DNA of 64,000 nt from NCBI GenBank assembly GCA_031551755.1, contig JAVBNE010000007.1, forward strand, positions 24,696-88,695, written 5' to 3'. Origin of the DNA: JAVBMU01 sp031551755. Lineage in GTDB: Bacteria > Actinomycetota > Actinomycetes > Actinomycetales > Cellulomonadaceae. The notes under the pieces were generated by a model. The model made no database searches. It was not told where the DNA came from and worked only from the letters and a program-made list of their open reading frames with translations. A program made the position numbers and the translations under genes. Positions 8,683 to 18,290 of this stretch are shown piece by piece; the first letter of the stretch is position 1, and every line of letters starts with the position of its first letter.

Positions 8683-10224
8683 ATGAGACCTGCCAAGATC
8701 AGCGCGGACAACAACCCGCTCCGTGACCCTGACGATCTCCGCCTCCCGAGGATCGCCGGTCCCTGTGGACTCGTCATCTTCGGCGTGACCGGAGATCTGG
8801 CCCGCAAGAAGCTCATGCCGGCTGTCTACGATCTGGCCAACCGGGGACTACTGCCACCCGGTTTCGCCTTGACCGGCTTCGCTCGCCGGGACTGGGCCGA
8901 TCAGGATTTCGCCAAGATCGTCCACGACGCCGTCAGGGAGCACGCCCGCACCCCGTTCCGCGAGGCGACCTGGCGTCAACTGGCCGAGGGCATTCGTTTC
9001 GTGCAGGGTTCCTTCGACGATGACGACGCCTTCGAACGGCTGCAGCAGACTGTTCGCACCTTGGACGACGAACGCGGTACGCGGGGCAACCACGCCTTCT
9101 ACCTGTCCGTGCCACCGGCCGCCTTCCCGGTCGTCTGCCGCCAACTCGCCGCATCCGGGCTCTCGCAGTCTCCCGAGGGCACCTGGCGACGGGTCGTCAT
9201 CGAGAAGCCTTTCGGGCACGACCTGGACAGCGCCCGCCAGCTCGACAAGGTCGTCTCCGAGGTGTTCGGGCCGGAATCGGTCTTCCGGATCGACCACTAC
9301 CTAGGCAAGGAGACAGTCCAGAATCTCCTGGCATTGCGGTTCGCGAACCAAATGTTCGAACCGATCTGGAACTCCCACTACGTGGACCACGTCCAGATCA
9401 CGATGGCGGAGGACATCGGCATCGGCGGACGCGCCGGCTACTACGACGGCATCGGTGCCGCCCGCGATGTGATCCAGAACCACCTGCTCCAGTTGCTCGC
9501 ACTGGTGGTCATGGAGGAGCCCGTGTCATTTGATGCCGAGGCGCTACGGGCGGAGAAGATCAAGGCGCTGTCGAGCGTTCGGCTGCCACGCGACCTGTCC
9601 AAGCACACCGCCCGTGGGCAGTACGCGGCCGGTTGGCAGGGCGGCGATGAGGTCATCGGCTTCCTCGACGAAGACGGCATCGACCCGCAGTCGACCACCG
9701 AGACCTTCGCGGCCGTCCGCGTGGATGTCGACAACCGCCGGTGGGCGGGGGTGCCCTTCTATCTACGAACCGGTAAACGGTTGGGCCGGCGGGTCACCGA
9801 GGTGGCCGTCGTCTTCGCAAAGGCACCTCATCTCCCCTTCGAGAACTCGCATTCCTCCGAACTCGGAAACAACGCGTTGGTCATCCGAGTCCAGCCTGAC
9901 GAAGGCGTCACCATCCGGTTCGGCGCCAAGGTTCCGGGCACCGCCATCGAGGTTCGCGACGTCACAATGGACTTCGGTTATGGCCACGCCTTCACCGAGT
10001 CCTCGCCGGAAGCCTATGAGCGGCTCATCCTCGACGTCCTGCTGGGTGACCCTCCCCTGTTCCCCACCCGCGAGGAGGTCGACCTGTCATGGCGGATCCT
10101 CGACCCGATCACCGCACACTGGGCCGGTCGTGGGCAGCCCGAGCCGTATCGCTCGGGCACTTGGGGGCCGGAATCAGCCGATGCCATGATGGCCCGAGAC
10201 GGCCGTGCGTGGCGGCGACCATGA
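8683..10224 (+). CDS. zwf: Glucose-6-phosphate 1-dehydrogenase
   Basis: A 513-residue enzyme oxidising glucose 6-phosphate to 6-phosphogluconolactone with NADP in the oxidative pentose phosphate pathway. The dinucleotide-binding motif GVTGDLARKKLMPA is near residue 33, and the active-site signature FRIDHYLGKE lies near residues 203-212. Length and C-terminus are normal for the family. It begins 30 bases after tkt and is followed by opcA, whose product activates or assembles this enzyme in actinobacteria. Confidence 0.96.
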   Translation: MRPAKISADNNPLRDPDDLRLPRIAGPCGLVIFGVTGDLARKKLMPAVYDLANRGLLPPGFALTGFARRDWADQDFAKIVHDAVREHARTPFREATWRQLAEGIRFVQGSFDDDDAFERLQQTVRTLDDERGTRGNHAFYLSVPPAAFPVVCRQLAASGLSQSPEGTWRRVVIEKPFGHDLDSARQLDKVVSEVFGPESVFRIDHYLGKETVQNLLALRFANQMFEPIWNSHYVDHVQITMAEDIGIGGRAGYYDGIGAARDVIQNHLLQLLALVVMEEPVSFDAEALRAEKIKALSSVRLPRDLSKHTARGQYAAGWQGGDEVIGFLDEDGIDPQSTTETFAAVRVDVDNRRWAGVPFYLRTGKRLGRRVTEVAVVFAKAPHLPFENSHSSELGNNALVIRVQPDEGVTIRFGAKVPGTAIEVRDVTMDFGYGHAFTESSPEAYERLILDVLLGDPPLFPTREEVDLSWRILDPITAHWAGRGQPEPYRSGTWGPESADAMMARDGRAWRRP

Positions 10225-10264
10225 CACCACCCGAGAGCTTCCGGCCGAACCCAGGGGTCCGCTG

Positions 10265-11182
10265 ATGATCATCAACCTGCCCGATACCACGACCAATGCC
10301 GTCAACAAGCGGCTCGTACGTTTGCGCGACGAGGGTGGTGCGGTCGCGCTGGGACGAGTGCTGACCTTGGTTATCCTCGTCGATGAGCCCGGCTTGGAGA
10401 CCGCCATCGAAGCCGCGAACGACGCGAGTCGCGAACACCCCTGCCGGGTGGTCGTCATCGCCCCGGCGGCCGCCGATTCCACCGGTGGGTTGGATGCCCA
10501 GATTCGCGTGGGCGGCGACGCCGGCGCCTCCGAGGTCGTCGTCCTACGGGGCTCTCACCGGCTCATCGACCACTCTGACACCCTGGTGATGCCGCTCCTG
10601 CTGCCGGATGCCCCGATCGTGGTCTGGTGGCCCGGGGAGGCACCTCAGACCCTCCAGGCCCATGCGGTCGGCATGATGGCGAACCGCCGGATCACCGACT
10701 CAACGATCTCTCGCCAACCCGAGAAGATGCTCGACCGGCTGGCGGCCGTCTACCGGCCGGGCGACTCCGATCTCGCCTGGGCACGGGTCACGCTCTGGCG
10801 TGGGCTCATAGCCGCCGCCCTGGACCAGCCGCCCTATGAGCCCGTCACCGATGTGGTGGTCGAGGGGCAGGCCGACCACACCTCGCTCAATCTCCTCGCT
10901 GCTTGGCTCGGCCACCGCCTGCGCTGCCCCAGCCGAATCGTCCGGGTGCCGGACGCCGAAGCGATCACCCGGGTCACCCTGACTCGACGCAGTGGACCCA
11001 TCGTGCTTCACCGGCCCGACGGGCGGGTGGTCTCGATCTCCCAGCCCGGGGCACCCAACAGGCGCATCGCGCTCCCGATCCGCACTCTCAGCGAGGCCCT
11101 GGTCGAAGAACTCCGCCGTCTCGACCCCGACGAGATCTACGGCGAGGTACTCGTCAAGGGTCTGCAGAGGGTATCTCGATGA
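10265..11182 (+). CDS. opcA: Glucose-6-phosphate dehydrogenase assembly protein OpcA
   Basis: A 305-residue OpcA, known in actinobacteria and cyanobacteria as an allosteric or assembly factor of Zwf. The N-terminus MIINLPDTTTNAVNK is typical, as is the central stretch LPDAPIVVWWPGEAP. I took the ATG at 10265 because it gives this conserved N-terminus; the frame is open to 10205, inside the end of zwf. The stop overlaps the start of pgl (ATGA). It lies between its partner zwf and the next pathway enzyme. Confidence 0.93.
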   Translation: MIINLPDTTTNAVNKRLVRLRDEGGAVALGRVLTLVILVDEPGLETAIEAANDASREHPCRVVVIAPAAADSTGGLDAQIRVGGDAGASEVVVLRGSHRLIDHSDTLVMPLLLPDAPIVVWWPGEAPQTLQAHAVGMMANRRITDSTISRQPEKMLDRLAAVYRPGDSDLAWARVTLWRGLIAAALDQPPYEPVTDVVVEGQADHTSLNLLAAWLGHRLRCPSRIVRVPDAEAITRVTLTRRSGPIVLHRPDGRVVSISQPGAPNRRIALPIRTLSEALVEELRRLDPDEIYGEVLVKGLQRVSR

Positions 11183-11955
11183 GCAATGATGCAGGCCGCC
11201 AACCCCTCGTCGTCGTCCATCCGGATGCCGATACCCTCGCGGAGGCGGTTGCGGCCCGGCTCTTGACGAGCCTCCTCGAAGCCCAGTGCGATCACCATCC
11301 AGTCCATGTGGCTCTGACGGGCGGAACAATCGGCATCGCTTCGCTGGCCGCAGTCGACCGAAGTCCGCTGCGGGATGCCGTTGACTGGTCCGGGGTGCAC
11401 CTGTGGTGGAGCGACGAGCGTTTCCTGCCGGCCGGGGACCCAGAACGCAACGAGGTACAAGCCAGCCACGCCCTGCTCGATCACCTTGATGCCCTGCCGT
11501 CAGCCCAGATCCATCGGGTTCCCGCCCGCGACTCGGTCACCGCGACACCCGAAGCCGCTGCAGCCGCCTACACCACGGACCTCGCCAGGTGGGCCGCACC
11601 CGGGGGGGTCACGCCAGCCTACGACGTCCTGCTTCTCGGAATGGGACCCGACGGCCACATCGCTTCACTGTTCCCAGGCCGGCCGCAACTCGACCTCGGA
11701 GCTGCCAAGGCGGTCGCCGTCCATGACTCCCCGAAGCCGCCGCCTGACCGGGTCAGCTTCACGTACCCCGCGATCCTAGCGGCAAAGCAAGTCTGGATAG
11801 TGGCCAGCGGCGCTGCCAAGGCCCGGGTCGTGGCCCGAGCGCTCGGCGGCGCGGACCGCCATGAGGTTCCGGCGGCCGGCGTGTGCGGCACGGAACGTAC
11901 CCTTTGGCTGCTGGATGCCGAAGCCGCCGGGTGCACCCCGACCAACCGACGATGA
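11179..11955 (+). CDS. pgl: 6-phosphogluconolactonase
   Basis: A 258-residue DevB-type lactonase hydrolysing 6-phosphogluconolactone, the step after Zwf. Family motifs are HVALTGGTIGIASL, WWSDERFLP, and LLGMGPDGHIASLFPG, whose histidine is the usual catalytic residue. The ATG overlaps the opcA stop by four bases. It is the last gene of the pentose phosphate run and ends seven bases before the convergent rbpA. Confidence 0.94.
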   Translation: MSNDAGRQPLVVVHPDADTLAEAVAARLLTSLLEAQCDHHPVHVALTGGTIGIASLAAVDRSPLRDAVDWSGVHLWWSDERFLPAGDPERNEVQASHALLDHLDALPSAQIHRVPARDSVTATPEAAAAAYTTDLARWAAPGGVTPAYDVLLLGMGPDGHIASLFPGRPQLDLGAAKAVAVHDSPKPPPDRVSFTYPAILAAKQVWIVASGAAKARVVARALGGADRHEVPAAGVCGTERTLWLLDAEAAGCTPTNRR

Positions 11956-11962
11956 GCTGAAA

Positions 11963-12310
11963 TCAACCGCCACGCCGCGCCCGCAACGCGGCCAACGCCT
12001 CGTCCAGGATCGCGATACCGTCGGCATCCGTACGACGCTCCTTGACGTAAGCCAAGTGAGTCTTATAGGGCTCATTGCGCACCGGGCTCGGCGGACTCTC
12101 CCGGTCTTGGCCCGCGGGATATCCGCACCGGGGGCAGTCCCACGACTCGGGCGGCTCGATCTCCGCCTCCGCGGAGAACGATGGACGGGTCTCATGCCCA
12201 TTCGCGCACCAGTACGAGACCCAGAATCGCGGCGCGACCTCACCGCGTTCCGATTCGCCGAACGGTCCCGCGCCGACGCGTGACCCTCGAATCGCACTTC
12301 CACCAGCCAC
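11963..12310 (-). CDS. rbpA: RNA polymerase-binding protein RbpA
   Basis: A 115-residue RbpA, the actinobacterial transcription factor that binds the principal sigma factor and RNA polymerase and stabilises the open complex. The N-terminus GGSAIRGSRVGAGP and the core FWVSYWCANGHETRPSFS and DCPRCGYPAG are diagnostic. It retains the CxxxH and CxxC residues of the zinc-ribbon core. It lies downstream of secG on the same strand. Confidence 0.96.
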   Translation of the reverse strand: MAGGSAIRGSRVGAGPFGESERGEVAPRFWVSYWCANGHETRPSFSAEAEIEPPESWDCPRCGYPAGQDRESPPSPVRNEPYKTHLAYVKERRTDADGIAILDEALAALRARRGG

Positions 12311-12358
12311 GAGAACTCCCTCGTTCAGCCGAGCGCGACCCGCCCGGCCTGCTGCTCG

Positions 12359-12383
12359 CGAGGCATCGCCCTTGCGTGCCTCG
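12359..12383 (-). terminator. Hairpin between secG and rbpA
   Basis: Perfect 7-base arms CGAGGCA/TGCCTCG around an 11-base loop lie in the 81-base gap between secG and rbpA. There is no T-run, so it could be a weak terminator or a processing site separating rbpA from the glycolytic transcript. Confidence 0.35.
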
Positions 12384-12391
12384 GGTACTTC

Positions 12392-12634
12392 TCAACCCAC
12401 GCGCTGAATCAGACCCAGCAGGACGATCACCACGGCCCAAACCAAGGCGAAGGTGATGGTGATCCGGTTCAAGTTTCGTTCCGCCACACCCGAACTACCC
12501 ACACTGCTGGAGATTCCGCCGCCGAACATGTCGGAGAGCCCACCGCCCTTCCCCTTGTGCATGAGCACGAGCAGGATCAAAAAGGCGCTGGTGATGACCA
12601 GCAGAACCTGGAGGGCAATCCGGAGCACATCCAC
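12392..12634 (-). CDS. secG: Preprotein translocase subunit SecG
   Basis: An 80-residue SecG, the small membrane subunit of SecYEG. It has two hydrophobic segments (about residues 5-27 and 57-76) joined by a loop containing LMHKGKGGGLSDMFGGG, the strongly conserved SecG motif. I chose the GTG at 12634 because AAGGA stands seven bases upstream; a second GTG two codons later is also possible. The position after tpiA is standard in actinobacteria. Confidence 0.94.
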   Translation of the reverse strand: MDVLRIALQVLLVITSAFLILLVLMHKGKGGGLSDMFGGGISSSVGSSGVAERNLNRITITFALVWAVVIVLLGLIQRVG

Positions 12635-12804
12635 GAAGAATTCCTTGAGGTCGTCGTTTCCCGAGGGCCGAGCGTCACCGAAGAGGTCGGTGGGACAAGA
12701 GTAGGCGACACAGCGCCCCTGCGGCGAACTTCGCCCCACCATCCGATGGGACGAAGCTCACCCGCGCGCAGGCATCAGCACGCGAAGAATCGCCGATGTC
12801 GGAA

Positions 12805-13602
12805 TCAGGAAGCGGTCGCGTGTGCCTGATAGCGGACGATCTTGGCAAACTCCTCGGCATCCAGCGAGGCGCCACCCACCAAAGCACCGTCGACATCGGG
12901 CTGCGCCATGATCGAGGCCACATTCCCCGACTTCACCGACCCGCCGTAAAGCACGCGCACAGCCTCGGCGACCGTTCCGTCGTACAGCTCAGCGAGCCGA
13001 GACCGGATGGCACCGCAGACCTCTTGGGCATCGGCCGGGGTGGCCACCTCGCCCGTGCCGATGGCCCAGACCGGCTCGTATGCGATGACGAGCCGTGCAG
13101 CAAGATCGGCCGGGAGACCGTCGAGGGCCCCGTCCACCTGCGCCAGCGTGTGCGGCACCTGCCGGCCGGCCTTGCGAATGTCCAGGCCCTCACCCACACA
13201 CAGGATCGGCACGATCCCCTGGGCAAAAGCGGACTTCACCTTGGCGCCGACCAGCGCGTCATCCTCGCCGTGGTACTCACGCCGCTCTGAGTGCCCGACG
13301 GCAACGTAGGATGCGCCCAGCTTCGCCAGCATGACGGGCGAGATCTCACCGGTGTAGGCCCCCTCGGTATAGGCGGACACGTCCTGAGCGCCGTAGCGGA
13401 TTTCCAGCTTGTCGGCATCCACGAGAGTCTGCACGCTGCGCAGGTCCGTGAAAGGCGGCAGCACAGCAACCTCGACCGATCCGAAGTCGTGTTTGGCATC
13501 GCCCAGCGTCCAGGCGAGCTTCTGCACGAGGTGCGTCGCCTGCAGGTGGTCGAGGTTCATCTTCCAGTTACCCGCCATCAGCGGCGTTCGTACTGCGGCC
13601 AT
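12805..13602 (-). CDS. tpiA: Triosephosphate isomerase
   Basis: A 265-residue TIM-barrel enzyme interconverting dihydroxyacetone phosphate and glyceraldehyde 3-phosphate. Catalytic residues are visible: Lys14 in AGNWKMN, the histidine in VAVGHSERR, and the glutamate in AYEPVWAIGTG. It follows gap and pgk in the usual glycolytic order and is followed by secG. Confidence 0.96.
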   Translation of the reverse strand: MAAVRTPLMAGNWKMNLDHLQATHLVQKLAWTLGDAKHDFGSVEVAVLPPFTDLRSVQTLVDADKLEIRYGAQDVSAYTEGAYTGEISPVMLAKLGASYVAVGHSERREYHGEDDALVGAKVKSAFAQGIVPILCVGEGLDIRKAGRQVPHTLAQVDGALDGLPADLAARLVIAYEPVWAIGTGEVATPADAQEVCGAIRSRLAELYDGTVAEAVRVLYGGSVKSGNVASIMAQPDVDGALVGGASLDAEEFAKIVRYQAHATAS

Positions 13603-13624
13603 CGTCGCGTCTCTTCCTCTTGGT

Positions 13625-13652
13625 GGCGCCGGCCCATCCGTGGGCCGGCGCC
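13625..13652 (-). terminator. GC-rich hairpin between pgk and tpiA
   Basis: A perfect 12-base stem GGCGCCGGCCCA/TGGGCCGGCGCC with a four-base loop lies in the 83-base gap between pgk and tpiA. It has no U-tract. It may act as a partial terminator or mRNA-stability element that sets relative expression within the gap-pgk-tpiA run. Confidence 0.5.
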
Positions 13653-13685
13653 GGTGTTGTGGTCTGTCATCGCCGACGGCGGGAA

Positions 13686-14885
13686 CTAGCCTTCCAGGAC
13701 CGCGATACCCGGCAGCTCCTTGCCTTCAAGGAACTCCAGGCTCGCCCCGCCACCCGTCGAGATATGGCTGAAACCGGCCTCGTCGAAGCCCAGGAGGCGC
13801 ACGGCCGCAGCCGAGTCGCCACCACCCACGATGCTGAAGGCGCCTGTGGCCGTCGCATCGATCATCGCCTGCGCGACCGCCCGGGTGCCCGCCGCGAAAG
13901 CAGGGAACTCGAAGACACCCATCGGGCCGTTCCAGACGACCGTCTTGGCCGCCCGAATGGCCTCGGCGAACAGTTCCTGGGACGCCGGCCCGACGTCGAG
14001 GCCCATCGTGCCGTCCGGGATCGCATCCGCCGGGACAACCCGACTCGGGGAATCCGCAGCAAAGGAGTCGGCGGCCACGATGTCGGTCGGCAGCACGATC
14101 TCGACACCGCGCTCCGCTGCTTGCGCCAGGTAGCCCTTGACGGTGTTCACCTGGTCGGCCTCGAGCAGCGAGCTACCCACGGAGTGGCCCTGGGCCGCCA
14201 GGAACGTGTAGACCATGCCGCCACCGATGACCAGACGGTCCGCCTTGGTGAGTAGGTTGGCGATCACGCCGAGCTTGTCGGATACCTTCGACCCGCCGAG
14301 GACGACTACGTAGGGCCGGGCCGGGTCATCGGTCGCCTTCCGCAGGGAGTCGACCTCCTTGAGCACCAGCTCGCCGACAGCCGAAGGTAATACCCGGGCG
14401 ATGTCGTAGACAGAGGCCTGCTTGCGGTGCACGACGCCAAAGCCGTCGGAGACGTATGCGTCGGCGAGCTTTGCGAGCTCCGCCGCGAGAGCCTCGCGTT
14501 CGGAGTCGATCTTCGAGGTCTCCCGGTGGTCGAACCGGATGTTCTCGAGGAGGGCGACGTCACCATCGGCGAGTCCGGCCACAGTCTCCTGCGCGGACGG
14601 CCCGACCGTATCCGCTGCCAGACGCACCGGAGCCCCGAGCAGTTCCCCCAACCGGGTTGCGACCGGCGCCAAGGAGAACTTCTCGTCCGCAACGCCCTTC
14701 GGGCGTCCGAGGTGGGCCATCACGACGACCCGCGCACCTGCGGCGACCAACCGGTTGAGCGTCGGCAGGGCGGCGCGGATACGGCCGTCGTCGGTGATCG
14801 TGGTGCCGTCCAGCGGCACATTGAAATCGGACCGAACGAGAACACGCTTGCCGCGCAGGTCTCCGAGGCCATCGATGGTCTTCAT
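13686..14885 (-). CDS. pgk: Phosphoglycerate kinase
   Basis: A 399-residue kinase forming ATP from 1,3-bisphosphoglycerate. Landmarks are the N-terminal RSDFNVPLDG, HLGRPKG, the hinge VLGGSKVSDKLGV, and the nucleotide-binding GGGDSAAAV followed by HISTGGGASLEFLEG near the C-terminus. It is a full-length family member between gap and tpiA on the same strand, with strong hairpins in both flanking gaps. Confidence 0.96.
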   Translation of the reverse strand: MKTIDGLGDLRGKRVLVRSDFNVPLDGTTITDDGRIRAALPTLNRLVAAGARVVVMAHLGRPKGVADEKFSLAPVATRLGELLGAPVRLAADTVGPSAQETVAGLADGDVALLENIRFDHRETSKIDSEREALAAELAKLADAYVSDGFGVVHRKQASVYDIARVLPSAVGELVLKEVDSLRKATDDPARPYVVVLGGSKVSDKLGVIANLLTKADRLVIGGGMVYTFLAAQGHSVGSSLLEADQVNTVKGYLAQAAERGVEIVLPTDIVAADSFAADSPSRVVPADAIPDGTMGLDVGPASQELFAEAIRAAKTVVWNGPMGVFEFPAFAAGTRAVAQAMIDATATGAFSIVGGGDSAAAVRLLGFDEAGFSHISTGGGASLEFLEGKELPGIAVLEG

Positions 14886-14916
14886 CTAGTACTCCCAGCT
14901 CTCAGTGTTCAGCTAT

Positions 14917-14963
14917 GCCAGCGCCCGCAGGCGTGCCGCATCGGCACACCCGCGGGCGCTGGC
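14917..14963 (-). terminator. Large hairpin between gap and pgk
   Basis: Arms GCCAGCGCCCGC and GCGGGCGCTGGC (12 base pairs) enclose a second helix GTGCC/GGCAC. There is no clear U-tract. In the 101-base gap after gap it may be an intercistronic attenuator or stabiliser that lets gap be expressed above pgk. Confidence 0.55.
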
Positions 14964-14986
14964 TCATGTCGGATCGACCGTGACGG

Positions 14987-15991
<1,005 letters not shown>

Positions 15992-16303
15992 AATGCCCTC
16001 CTCTGGGTGCGTCGGTCGTCCCGACGCACACGATGTGAAGCCGAACGTATAATGCACGGCAGCGTACGCAGGTGATGAACGAACACGTGTCCTGCTGTCC
16101 GCTTGACCGGCCCAGCACCCACACGCAAGGGAAAATCACGGCGACAACCGGGACATCCCCGCGCACCTTGAGAAGGCGCCAGCAAGACATCGGGCCGTCG
16201 TCACCTGACTCCCCCGAGCCTATACCCACCGGCACTCTCGACGGGCTTCTGACCGGGCATGAGACGAGCATCGACATGGAGTGAGATGCAGCGCGGAGGC
16301 CAC
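15992..16303 (-). promoter_or_regulatory. Intergenic region upstream of gap
   Basis: A 312-base non-coding gap between whiA and gap. On the minus strand a -10-like TATACG occurs at 16051-16046, about 55 bases before the gap start, with no convincing -35. The strong ribosome-binding site GAGGAGGG is next to the gap GTG. I see no known riboswitch and no credible ORF. Confidence 0.4.
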
Positions 16304-17284
16304 TCAGAGATCCAATAGATCGGGGCCGAGCACAGCCTCAGTGTCAGGGATACCGAGTTCCGCCGCACGCTTATCGGCCGTTGAGAGGAGTCTGCGGATC
16401 CGACCGGCGACTGCGTCCTTGGTCAGCGGGGGGTCCGCCAGCTGACCTAGTTCCTCCAGGGACGCCTGCTTGTGGGCGAGCCGCAGCTCACCGGCCTGGC
16501 GCAGGTGGTCCGGCAGATCCGATCCGAGGATCTCGAAGGCCCGCTCCACCCGCGCGCCGGCTGCCACCGCGGCTCGGGCGGAGCGGCGCAGGTTCGCATC
16601 ATCGAAGTTCGCCAACCGGTTCGCAGTTCCGCGGACCTCGCGGCGAGCCCGGCGCTCCTCCCAGACCAGTACGGTCTCCTGGGCGCCGAGGCGAATGAGC
16701 ATCGCGCTGATGGCGTCGCCGTCCCTGATGACCACCCGATCGACCCCGCGGACCTCACGAGCCTTCGCTGCGATACCCAGCCGACGAGCGGATCCCACCA
16801 GGGCGAGCGCGGCCTCCGGCCCTGGGCAAGTGATTTCCAGCGCCGACGAACGGCCCGGCTCGGTCAAGGAGCCGTGGGCGAGGAACGCACCACGCCACGC
16901 GGCCTCCGCCTCACCGACCCCCCCGGAAACAACCTGGGGCGGCAATCCCCGCACCGGTCGGCCACGGTTGTCCAGGAGGCCGGTCTGCCGGGCCAGGGAC
17001 TCGCCGTCACGCACTACCCGGACGACGTAGCGACTCCCCCGGCGCAAGCCACCCGCCGAGACGACGATCAGCTCACTGCCATGCCCGTAGACCTCGCTGA
17101 TCGTCTGCCGGAGCCGGCGTGCGGCGATGGCCGTATCCAGCTCGGCCTCGATGACCACGTGACCCGAGATGAGGTGCAGCCCCCCGGAGAATCGCAGCAT
17201 GGCGGACACCTCGGCCTTGCGGCACGATGTCCTGTCAACCCGCAATCGCGCGAGTTCGTCCTTCACCTGTCCGGTCAACGCCAT
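16304..17284 (-). CDS. whiA: Sporulation/division regulator WhiA
   Basis: A 326-residue WhiA. The family combines a degenerate LAGLIDADG homing-endonuclease fold with a C-terminal helix-turn-helix. It controls sporulation septation in Streptomyces and is conserved in non-sporulating Gram-positives. Visible parts are the N-terminal SAMLRFSGGLHLISGHVVIEAE, the central GAFLAHGSLTEP, and the C-terminal HTH around ASLEELGQLADPPLTKDAV. It follows rapZ and yvcK in the standard order. Confidence 0.95.
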   Translation of the reverse strand: MALTGQVKDELARLRVDRTSCRKAEVSAMLRFSGGLHLISGHVVIEAELDTAIAARRLRQTISEVYGHGSELIVVSAGGLRRGSRYVVRVVRDGESLARQTGLLDNRGRPVRGLPPQVVSGGVGEAEAAWRGAFLAHGSLTEPGRSSALEITCPGPEAALALVGSARRLGIAAKAREVRGVDRVVIRDGDAISAMLIRLGAQETVLVWEERRARREVRGTANRLANFDDANLRRSARAAVAAGARVERAFEILGSDLPDHLRQAGELRLAHKQASLEELGQLADPPLTKDAVAGRIRRLLSTADKRAAELGIPDTEAVLGPDLLDL

Positions 17285-17329
17285 GCCGATATCTTGCCAT
17301 CCGGCGGCGTCGGTCTGGCACGAAGCTGG

Positions 17330-18286
17330 TCAATGCCGCGTACCGACGTCCCCCAAGAAGCCGTCGAAGACGTCACGGTAGGCCGCCGCCAGACGGAGAG
17401 CATCATGGCGCGCCGTTCCGTCTCCGCGGCGCACCTGCCGCAGGAGCACCCGCGCCCCCATCCGGGCCGCGGCCTCGGAGAGCTGCTCGGTATCCGCGAC
17501 CGCGGACGGGTCGGCCACCACCGCGTCGATCCGTAGTTCGGGTGCGTGTTTGTGAAGGGCTTCGAGATGATCGGTGGCCGTCAACCCGAAGGTCTCCCCG
17601 CCCTCACTCGACAGGTTCAGGGTCACGCAGCGCCGCGCCCTCGTCTCGTGCAGCGCCCGCGCCAACTCGGGTACGAGCAGATGCGGCATCACCGAGGAGT
17701 ACCAAGACCCGGGACCGAGGATCACCCAATCGGCGGCATTGACTGCACCGACCGCCTCATCACAGGCCGGCGGGTCGGCAGGCACAAGGCGCAACTGTTC
17801 GATGCGCCCCCGGGTCACGGCGACCTTGCTCTGACCCACGATCGTCTCCAGCAGGTCGCCGAACCGCACATCAGCCTCGATCCGCAGCGGGACCGAAGCC
17901 ATGGGCAGAACCCGGCCCCTGGCCCCGAGCAGCTTGCCCACCCAGTCCAGACCTGCGACCGGGTCATCCAGCAACTCCCAGAGCGCGACGATCAACAGGT
18001 TGCCCACCGCATGGTTGTCGAGCCCCCCAGATGACCGGAACCGGTGCTGCATGAGATCGCGCCAAGAGCGGCCGGCCTCGGAATCGTCGCACAAGGCCAC
18101 CAGCGCCATCCGTAGATCCCCGGGCGGAAGCACATCGAGTTCGGATCGCAGCCGACCCGACGATCCGCCGTCGTCTGCCACGGTCACCACGGCGGTCAGC
18201 CGATCGGACATGAGGCGCAGAGCGGACAGGCTCGCCGAGAGCCCATGTCCGCCGCCCAGGGCGACGACTGCCGGGTTGGCACTCAT
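17330..18286 (-). CDS. yvcK: YvcK/CofD-like protein (gluconeogenesis factor)
   Basis: A 318-residue member of the YvcK/YbhK branch of the CofD-like family. It starts VALGGGHGLSASLSALR and has VTVADDGGSSGRLR, both typical. Family members bind UDP-sugars and are needed for growth on gluconeogenic carbon and for cell-wall regulation. It lies four bases after rapZ and before whiA, the usual three-gene cluster. Confidence 0.93.
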   Translation of the reverse strand: MSANPAVVALGGGHGLSASLSALRLMSDRLTAVVTVADDGGSSGRLRSELDVLPPGDLRMALVALCDDSEAGRSWRDLMQHRFRSSGGLDNHAVGNLLIVALWELLDDPVAGLDWVGKLLGARGRVLPMASVPLRIEADVRFGDLLETIVGQSKVAVTRGRIEQLRLVPADPPACDEAVGAVNAADWVILGPGSWYSSVMPHLLVPELARALHETRARRCVTLNLSSEGGETFGLTATDHLEALHKHAPELRIDAVVADPSAVADTEQLSEAAARMGARVLLRQVRRGDGTARHDALRLAAAYRDVFDGFLGDVGTRH

Positions 18287-18290
18287 GTCC

